Notes under the pieces: model-generated
Told to the model about the DNA's origin: nothing
The model's database searches: none
Seen by the model: the letters and a program-made list of their open reading frames with translations, nothing else
Translations under genes and position numbers: made by a program
Assembly (NCBI GenBank): GCA_013202185.1
Contig: JABMSA010000038.1
Coordinates: 1 to 7,784, forward strand
DNA: 7,784 nt
DNA from: Planctomycetota bacterium
GTDB taxonomy: Bacteria; Planctomycetota; PUPC01; JABMSA01
Direction of reading: 5' to 3'
Shown: piece after piece, positions 1 through 7,200 of the stretch
Layout: every line of letters begins with the position of its first letter
How positions within the stretch are numbered: position 1 is the stretch's first letter

Positions 1-209
1 ATGTAGTACTGGGCCTGATCGTTGCGCGGGTCGTACGGCGCCGCGGCCATGAAGTCATAGAACTTGGTGGCCGCGTCCTCGTAGCGCTTGAGATTGAAGG
101 CCGACTGGGCGGTCTCGAACAGCTCGTCGGCGCGCTTGTCGTTGTCGGCACCGAAGGTGCATGCCGCCACGCAGCACAGCAGACCGACCGTAAGCGTGAC
201 GCGTCTCAT
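1..209 (-). CDS. Small exported TPR-like protein, possible lipoprotein, 3' end outside window
   Basis: An ATG at 209-207 opens a frame of 69 full codons that runs off the left edge without a stop. The N-terminus MRRVTLTVGLLCCVAACTFG is a signal peptide: two Arg, then a hydrophobic core. V-A-A-C (Cys17) fits a loose lipobox, while a signal peptidase I cut after Gly20 is also possible. Residues 25-61 fit a TPR helix pair (ADELFETAQSAFNLKRYEDA, then AATKFYDFMAAAPYDP), ending in the Pro typical of TPRs and followed by N-D-Q-A-Q-Y-Y, which looks like the next repeat. The GGAGGG site and 6-nt gap support this start. The protein probably sits in the periplasm or on a membrane and works with the other two products. 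It could be a BamD- or YbgF-like protein, but too little is visible to name it. Confidence 0.85.
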   Translation of the reverse strand, partial: MRRVTLTVGLLCCVAACTFGADNDKRADELFETAQSAFNLKRYEDAATKFYDFMAAAPYDPRNDQAQYY

Positions 210-215
210 CTCGTC

Positions 216-1235
216 CTATCCCTCCGTGTGCTTGTAGTATAGCAGGCTGTAGGCGACAATGTTGACGCCCATGCGGAACGCCTGCTCGACGTTGCGTTTG
301 CGCGCCTTGAACAATCCGGCGGCGCCCCACGCGGCGCCCATGTCGCCCCGGCTGTAGAACACCGAGATCCTGGGTCCGATCCACCACCCGAGGGCGGGGC
401 CGGCGCCACGATGCTTGCGGTAGATCGGGCAGCCTCGAATCATCGCATAAGGCACGTAGCCGCCGCGAAATATCTCGTGGTCATACTCGATCACGGTTGG
501 CTTGTTCCCCGGCAGCACACGCCGCATGAATTCGACGAAATGCTGGTGAAAAGTTCCTCCCGAGACGTCGGCGAAAAGCATGCCGCCACCCGCCAGGTAG
601 TCGCGAAGGTTCTTCACCTCCTGGTCGGATGCCCCGATATTGCCGGTGCCGGTCATGTAGAGCATCGATGGGAAGTATTCGCCGCTGTGGCGCGGCAGGT
701 CCTTGAGGGTTACCACGTTGTTGTAGCCCGCCACCTTCTTGACAACGCCCGAGTCCTTGACCTCGTTCATCAAGGGCCTCACGCCGCTGCTGTTGGCCTT
801 CCATCCGGGCCCGGAAAACTTGACCCTGTAGAAGTAGAGCTTCCCGCCGAGAACCGTTCCTCTGGGCGAGCCCGCCGCCGTGGCGCCCGAACCCACGCCC
901 CCGGGCACGCCAACGTTGTCCGAGAACTGCTGGGCCGTCCGGGCCTCCGTCTGGAGGTCTTCTTCCTTCAGCATTTCGTAGATTGTCACGGGCGATTTGC
1001 GGACCTTTCTTTTCCGGCGCACTTTCTTGGGCGTGCGCACGACAATCGTCTTGCCCTTGGTGAGCTTCTTTCCCTTGCCCATCGGCACTCCGGCGGGTAC
1101 CTTGTGCAGGCATCCTCGCGTGGGAAGCACCCCGGGCAGGAATAGTGCTACGTGCAGCAGAACCGCAACGATGTAGAACTTCAGCGTTCTCTTGCGATTG
1201 AGCTCTTCGCGCCATATCTTGACCGCAAGTTCCAT
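216..1235 (-). CDS. DUF4159 domain protein with N-terminal membrane anchor
   Basis: This is a 339-residue protein. Residues 1-18 are short and basic, about 19-37 form one transmembrane helix (FYIVAVLLHVALFLPGVL), 54-80 are strikingly basic (15 Lys/Arg in 27), 107-132 are Gly-rich, and about 132-335 match the DUF4159 family. Family hallmarks seen are LYFYRVKF (133-140), YFPSMLYMTGTG (187-198), LRDYLAGGGMLFADVSGG (210-227), the Asp-His-Glu-Ile-Phe stretch (252-256), P-R-I-S-V-F-Y-S-R-G-D (288-298), W303 and MGVNIVAYSLLY (322-333). The biochemical function of DUF4159 is unknown. I recall the family as having a flavodoxin- or amidotransferase-like fold, and no nucleophile is evident here. A single anchor, an extended linker and a C-terminal globular domain recall TonB/TolA-type layout. 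It starts 15 nt after the giant gene and ends 6 nt before the next one, so it is probably co-transcribed with both. Family assignment is confident; role and topology are not. Confidence 0.92.
   Translation of the reverse strand: MELAVKIWREELNRKRTLKFYIVAVLLHVALFLPGVLPTRGCLHKVPAGVPMGKGKKLTKGKTIVVRTPKKVRRKRKVRKSPVTIYEMLKEEDLQTEARTAQQFSDNVGVPGGVGSGATAAGSPRGTVLGGKLYFYRVKFSGPGWKANSSGVRPLMNEVKDSGVVKKVAGYNNVVTLKDLPRHSGEYFPSMLYMTGTGNIGASDQEVKNLRDYLAGGGMLFADVSGGTFHQHFVEFMRRVLPGNKPTVIEYDHEIFRGGYVPYAMIRGCPIYRKHRGAGPALGWWIGPRISVFYSRGDMGAAWGAAGLFKARKRNVEQAFRMGVNIVAYSLLYYKHTEG
220..225 (-). promoter_or_regulatory. Ribosome binding site of the TPR gene, inside the DUF4159 stop region
   Basis: The coding strand reads GGAGGG (225-220), 10 nt before the ATG at 209-207. 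It is formed by the last two sense codons (GAG GGA) of the DUF4159 gene, just before its TAG (218-216). Ribosomes finishing the upstream gene pass over the site, which favours translational coupling. Confidence 0.75.
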
Positions 1236-1238
1236 CGG

Positions 1239-1246
1239 CCCGCCTT
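1239..1246 (-). promoter_or_regulatory. Ribosome binding site of the DUF4159 gene
   Basis: On the coding strand the 15-nt gap reads CAACAAGGCGGGCCG before ATG. AAGG (1246-1243), 7 nt from the start, is a moderate Shine-Dalgarno match. It supports the Met at 1235 over the later Met52, which would remove the transmembrane helix. Confidence 0.55.
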
Positions 1247-1250
1247 GTTG

Positions 1251-4200
1251 TTAATCCAGCGCGTCTTTCTCCGCGAGGCGGGCCGTGGCATACCTGGCCC
1301 ACTTCGAGTCGGGATAGTCATACGTGACCCGCTGGAGAAGAATTATCCCGCGCTTGTAGTCGACGCTTCCGAGGCCCGCTTGCTTGAAGAGGCAGTCTGC
1401 GTGCCAATAGAGGAACGCCGGCATGTTCGGCGAGTCGGGCAGGACCTTCTCGGCCTCCTCGAGCAGCTCGATCGCCGACGGGTGTTTCTTTTCAACGATC
1501 AGCCATCCGGCGAGGCGCAGGTACATGTTGCCCGTCTTTTCGTGGCCGGGGAACTTATTGACGAATGCGTTGCCAACGCCTGCGGCCGCCTTGTAGCGCT
1601 TGTTGTTGCTGAAGTGCTGCGCCATTGCCAGCATCGATTCGGCCACGAGCGGGCTGTCGCTGTGGTGATACGCCAGGTTAACAAAACACTCGACGGCCCC
1701 GTCCACGTGGCCGGCTTTCATGTGGCACGTGCCGAGCTTGTATAGCGCCTTGGCCCTGAAGGGTGTCTTGGGCCAGCGGTCTATCACTTCCTGGAGGCTC
1801 TTGACGGCGGCGGGGTAGTCGCCGAGAAGGAAGTGGATGTTGCCGAGGTAGTACGTGGCGTGGGCGCAGACCGGGTCGTTGGGATACTGCTCCATAAGCA
1901 CGCGGTACCTGTCGCGGCTGGCCAGCAGGTGCCGGCGTCCGCGCTGCACCGCGCCCATCTCGGTCGAGCTTTTGCCCAGTTCATACTCGGCGAGCGCCGT
2001 GCTGAAGAGCACGTCGCGCTGGAGCCAGCCGCGCTTCAACTGCCGGGCAAACGTCTCCACGGTGCCGTCGGTGCCGGGCACAAACGAGCTTTGCTTCATG
2101 TGCTCGGGCGGCACTACGGAATCGCCACGCCACAGCTCATCAACGTATTTGACCTCGAACGTGCCGCCGAACTTCGCGGCCAGCGCGCCGTCGTTCTCCT
2201 TCGGCTCGGCAAGCTTGGTCGGGATGCTGCCGCGGAACACGCCCGTGTGCGGCTGGGTCTCCCGGATCGGGAAGTGCTCCTTGTCGCCAACGTCGGAAGT
2301 GATCTCCACCCACAGGTAGTCGCGCTCCTTCGTTTTGTCCATGTCGGTGTCGCGGATGATCATGTAGATGTCTTCACCCAGATGGAAGCTCGTCTTGGGC
2401 TCGAGGAAGTCGGGCCCCGTGACGTTGAGCGTGCCGTTCGACGCCAGCGAGAGGTAGCCTGACCGATCGGGGGGGAATTTGGTTTGGACGGTATCCTCGT
2501 AGGAAATCCTGAGGCTGCGGACGCCTTTCAACGAGAGAGCGCCGTTGGCATTCTCGTCCGGCGTTGTTGGGACGGCCAGTTCATACACGCCTTGCTGATC
2601 GGGCACGGCCTTCGCCGGGAGCTTGATGAACCCGGGCATCGAGGTGCCGAGAGCGGCAATGCGCAGTTCGGCCGTCTCGCCGGCGAGTTCGGGATCTGTC
2701 ACGCGGATTCTGAGGAGGGTGCCCGGCACCACGCCGCCGCAGTTGCGCCACCAGTCGGCCTTGCGATACCAGGGCAGGGGCGTCGTTCCGGGGGTCTGCT
2801 CATCCTGCTCGTCGCGTTCATCCATCTGTGCGCGGTATTCGGCCTCCATTCGATCGATCTCGGCCTCGAGTTCGTCGGTGCCGTAGCGCTCGAGGGCGCT
2901 GAGCCGGCGTTGCAGTGCCCTCGCGGCCTGGCTCAGGCCGTCGCGATCCCGCTTGAGTGCGGCCGCCATTACGAGGTTCTCCATCGTCAGGAGGTCTGCG
3001 TCCTCGAGGCCGGCGATGTCATCGATGTCCTCGCCTTCCGTGAGCGGAACGTCCTTGTCCCGGATCGCTTCCGGCGGCGCGTCCCGGCCCGGCTCGTCGA
3101 GCTTCTTCTCCGGTTGCTTGGGCGACAGCTCTTCGATCCTTTTGCCGATGCTCCGGAGGGTGGTCTCGTAGGTGGCGAGCATTCTCTTGTAGTGGCGCTT
3201 CTTACGGGCTATTTCGGCCAGGACCTGTTTCTCGCGATCCTTCTTCGTTTCGGCGAGTGCCAGGCAGGGGTCTTTCAGGTCGACGAATATGCCCTCGGTG
3301 CGCGCCTCCTCGGGGAGGGCGCCTATGTTGACGCCGAGCTTATGGAGGTCGTCCAGGATCTTCGGTTCCACGACCGGCACGAAGAGCCGCCCTGCCGGGG
3401 CGCCGGGGGTTGCGTCCGTGTAGCTGGTCCACACCAGGTCGTCGCCGACGACGGCAAGGGGTATGGCCAGGTAGTCCTTCTCTTTGCCACGTCCGCGTGA
3501 CGCAGGCTGGTTCCTGTTCCGGCTGAGCCATCCGTGGTCGTCGAGCGTGCGGATGCGCCTCGCCGCCCGCGGGTCGGCGTCTTTTCGCATTGGGATGACG
3601 GGCTTGTCGGAGATCGACACCGGCAGGTTGCTCGAGAACATGCCGTCGAGGTCCCTGAGCAGCACCAGGAACCTTGCGGAATCGCCGGTCGCGAATGACA
3701 TCGCCTGCATTTCGACGCGGTCGATGCCCGGGAGCGCCTGGTCGGGATCGCGGAGCTTGAACTTCCAGTGCGGCGGCGAGAAGCTGCCTTCTTCCTGCTG
3801 CGGCGATTCCGCCGCCACCGAGACCTCCGCAAAGTCGGCTACTTCCTCGTCGGCGGCAAACACGAAACTCGCGCGATATACCGGATGCCCGGGGTTCCTG
3901 TTTTGCTCGTCGAGGTACCGCATCACGATGTAATCGCCGGAACGCACCCACAGGCGGTTTGCCTCTTCTTTTGCCATTGGATTGGGAGAAAGCTGAATGC
4001 GCGCCTTGAATACGGCGGTTGTGGCGCCGATTTCCTCCGCCTCCAGCGTGGCGCCGTCGCCGCTGCTGCTGTGGACCTCCACCGAAACCCTGTTGGCGGT
4101 AGCGTCGACGTCCAGGTCGGGATCCACAACGGCTATCTGGAGGACGTCGTCGGTCGTTACGCGCTTGGTCCTTCGCACGTAAACATCGTCCTTGTTATCT

Positions 4201-7200
4201 TTCTCGTTGATGAAGAGGCTGCCGAGGTACCTGTTCTTGCCGAGCGACAGGTACACGGCATCGATGTGCCCGTCGACGTAGGCCACGCCGAGCGGGTTCG
4301 AAAGGCGCTTCATCGGGCGCCCGGGGTCGAAGTTCTCTTCATCGAGGATCTCGGCGGCCATGCAGTCGCCAACGTTGAATTCGAGTATATCGTTGCCGAC
4401 CCGCTCGAGGGGCGACAGATCCGACGGCACTATCTGCTCGCCGTCCTTGTCGAGAATCCGCACTTGCGAGATCGCCGGGGCGTCGCCTTCGAATGTGAGC
4501 GCCGTGAAGCGCACCCACCTGCAACTGACGGGCTTCTCGAGAGGGATCTCGTTGTTGTGCGCCGACTTGTTGCCCTTGCGTTCGATCACCATTGGCGGGC
4601 CGTCGCCGCGCAGCGTGACGGTATAATCGATCATGTAGCGGTCGTCGGCCCCTTCGCCACGGTCCCACGTGATCTTGCCGACCTCGTAGAGCCCCTTGAG
4701 GTCGATCTCGAGCCACTTGCCGGGCTTGTTGTCGATGAAGCCCATCCAGGCGTCCTTGGAGCCGTTCTTGCCGTCGATGGCGAAGGCGGCGATGTTGTCT
4801 CCCGAGGTGTCGGAGACAATCGCCGTCGGGCCGTTGACGTCGGTCTTTACGGCGCCGTAGAAGATGCCGGTGTGGGGGCCGGTCTCGGTGAGCACGGCCC
4901 TTACCTGGTCGAGGCGGGGGCGATTTCCGGGCTTCGGCGCCGATGAGCGCTCCCAGCCGAAGTCGCCGTTTGAAGGGATGACATCGCTGATGGGCATGCC
5001 AAGCGGCTTCGCCATGGCTTGTGCGAGATCGACGTTTCGGCGCCCGCGAGTGCGCTGATCCTCGGGAGAGAACGTGAACACGGTCACCGCGATCTTGTCG
5101 GGCTCGGCGCTGCGGTCGAGGTCGCCGTCGTCCACCCGAAGATAAACCAGGTTGCCCGGCCTGATCACGGCCTCGCCTCGCTCGAGCTTGGCGCTGAGCG
5201 CCGCGAGCCTGCGTTCTTCCTCGAGTTCCGACTGCGTTTTCTCGATGTAGACGTCGTCTTCCTCTTCCTCCCGTTCAACGAATACCCTCGGCGAGACCTT
5301 GATACTCGCATCGGCGACCACCTGTATCAGGTCCGTGGTGCGCTCACCCTGCACGTTTTCGACCGTCGCCTCCTCGCCTTTGCCAAGCGATTTGAACCTG
5401 TCGCGGTACGTCACGTATATCATGTCCGTTCCGTATACCTGCAGGATTCCGTCGCCACGATTCGGCTCTCCCAACTCGGTACGCACATTGCCGAGGAAGA
5501 GGGAGTGGTTGATCTTGTTCATGTCGAGCAGGACGCGCTCGGAATCGCCCGACGACGATCGCACTTGAACGGGTATGGTGTACTCGCCGGTGCCCAGGTA
5601 GTGGTCGGCATCCCACACCTTTGCCGTTAGTGCGTCGCCGGGTGCGACCTTTTCGAGCTGGATGGAGTTGATGGCGCCCACCGCCTCGTAGAGGCGGATG
5701 GCGTCGAGGAAGGCCCCCTGCTCGGCATAGGTTTGCGCAATGGTGTAGATCGCCTGGCGCACCAGCTCGCTGTCGGCAAAACGCTCCCACAGGATGCGGA
5801 ACGATTCGATCGCGTCGTCGCGCCTGTTCATCTTCAGTTGGGTGGTGCCCAGCCAGAAGAGCGCCACCGGCGATACATCGGGCATGTTCAGGCGGGCGAG
5901 CTTCTTGAAGATCTGCACGGCCTGGTCCGCGTTGTCCGTTGCCAGGTGCACCTCGCCCATCTTCAGTTCTGCGAGGAGCTTGGCGGGAGTGTCGCCGGCG
6001 GCTTTTCGCGCGGCGCGGATTTCCTCGATGGCCCGAGGGTAGTTCCTCATCATGATCGTTGCATCGGCACGCAGCAGCGTGGCGGAGACGGTCTGGTAGG
6101 GTGTGAGCGTCTTGCCGTAAAATCGGAAAATGGTATCGACGAGCTTGAGCACCTTCTCGCCGCGCTGCAGGATAATGATGGGCAGCGTCGAGTGCTTGTC
6201 GTCTGCCGTTGCCTTGCCGACGTTAGGCCTCACGGCGAGGAGGCACGCCCGGCAGAGGCTCTCGAGGAGTTCTCTCTCGGGTTTCACGGCCCCGCCGAAA
6301 TTCTTCTGCACGGCGGCGCGATCGTAGGCATCGAGGGCGAAGTCGCCTTTTTCGAGCGACAGGTAGGACCGCGCCGCCAGGAGCAGGGCGGCTGTATCTT
6401 CCGGCAGCACCTTGCCTGTTGCCGGAGGAGTGGGCGTCAGCCGGGGCTTTTGCTTCCGGCCGGGCGGCTCGAGCCTGACGATATTCGAGAGCACATTGAT
6501 TGCGTCTTCGGACCTGCCGAGCTTCTCGTAGAGGGCCGCGAGCGAAAGCTGCGCCCGCCGCTTCTTGTTTGGCTCGCGAGCGGCCATGATGACCCGGCGA
6601 TACTCGTGTTCGGCCGTGGTGAAGTTGCCGGCCTTCTCGAAGACCTCGCCGAGCCGGTCGAGGTAGCCGCTGAGCTGCTTGTTTCCTTTGTGGAGCTGCG
6701 CGAGCACCTGCGCACTGCGCGCAAACGTGAACACGTCGCCGGACTGCAGCGCCAGGTCGCACGAGCGGCGAAGCCACTCGGCGTGGGTGCCGTCGCGGGG
6801 CTTTCTCATGCCGACTGCGGCCAGTGTCCGGGCGGCCGCGCCAACGTCCTCGCCGGCAACGCCCAGCTCGACGAGGCGGTCAACCGCCCACCGGACCTGG
6901 CCGACGTTCGTCGAGTACCTCATCACATACTCAAGGAACGGCCGGGCCGCCTCCTTGTCCTTGCTGAAGAGCCGTGCTGCAAGATTGTAAACGGCGCCGG
7001 CCGAGATGGAGCCCTTTTTCAGGCAGGCGCCCGCGAACCTGAGGGGCAGCTCCATTGCAGGCTGATCCGGCGCGAGCCCCGTGGCCTTGCGGAACGCAGC
7101 CAGGCGGGCCTCTGCGGTCTTTGATCGCGCCTCCGCCCGCTGGATTTCCTTCTTGAGCTGCGCGATGCGGCGCTCGGAGCGTGCAACTGCGGCCCGGGCC

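Larger units (their letters stand above)
2097..5672 (-). repeat. Six divergent beta-sandwich repeats within the giant protein
   Basis: Six copies of one pattern recur: a strand ending in D-x-D or D-P-D, a strand leading to S-G-D or T-G-D, a T-(G/A)-(V/I)-F strand, then G-D-x-I-V-x-Y-x-D-E followed by N-x-x-P-G-x-P. Approximate spans by residue are A 684-775 (DAD 704, SSSGD 722), B 853-1140 (DGDLD 865, TGIF 951, DEEN 1127), C 1185-1288 (DPDLD 1200, SSSGD 1218, DEQN 1271), D 1296-1452 (DPD 1325, TGD 1345), E 1660-1745 (DPE 1676, ISYED 1739) and F 1772-1875 (DTDMD 1791, VGD 1811, TGVF 1826). The pattern resembles D-x-D-L-N...GD...TGVF repeats found in large bacterial and archaeal surface proteins. 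The acidic clusters could bind calcium, but that is inference. D and E are the most degenerate. Confidence 0.72.

Noticed and set aside
55..387. 110-codon minus-strand frame across the DUF4159/TPR junction
   Set aside because: It overlaps two better-supported frames and has an Arg-rich composition with no ribosome site of its own.
996..1235. DUF4159 protein as a true TonB
   Set aside because: The anchor-linker-domain layout is similar, but the linker is basic rather than Pro/Glu/Lys-repeat rich and the C-terminal domain is DUF4159, not the TonB C-terminal fold.
210..1250. Terminator or promoter in the gaps between genes
   Set aside because: The gaps are 6 and 15 nt, with no room for a promoter and no hairpin plus T-run.
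481..1302. 273-codon minus-strand frame overlapping the DUF4159 gene
   Set aside because: It is the same DNA in another frame, giving an Arg/Gly/Gln-rich low-complexity translation, while the neighbouring frame matches DUF4159 over its whole domain.
2484..3500. 338-codon open frame on the plus strand
   Set aside because: It is antisense to the helical insert and repeat E, with no motif and no convincing start context. It is a shadow.
3768..4946. 392-codon open frame on the plus strand
   Set aside because: It is antisense to the discoidin domain and beta repeats; its translation is rich in Val, Arg, Asp and His without domain logic. It is a shadow of the real gene.
5733..7124. 463-codon open frame on the plus strand
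   Set aside because: It lies wholly antisense to the TPR region of the giant gene. The minus-strand frame has clear TPR motifs, and the plus-strand translation shows no recognisable domain. Long antisense frames are common in G+C-rich genes.
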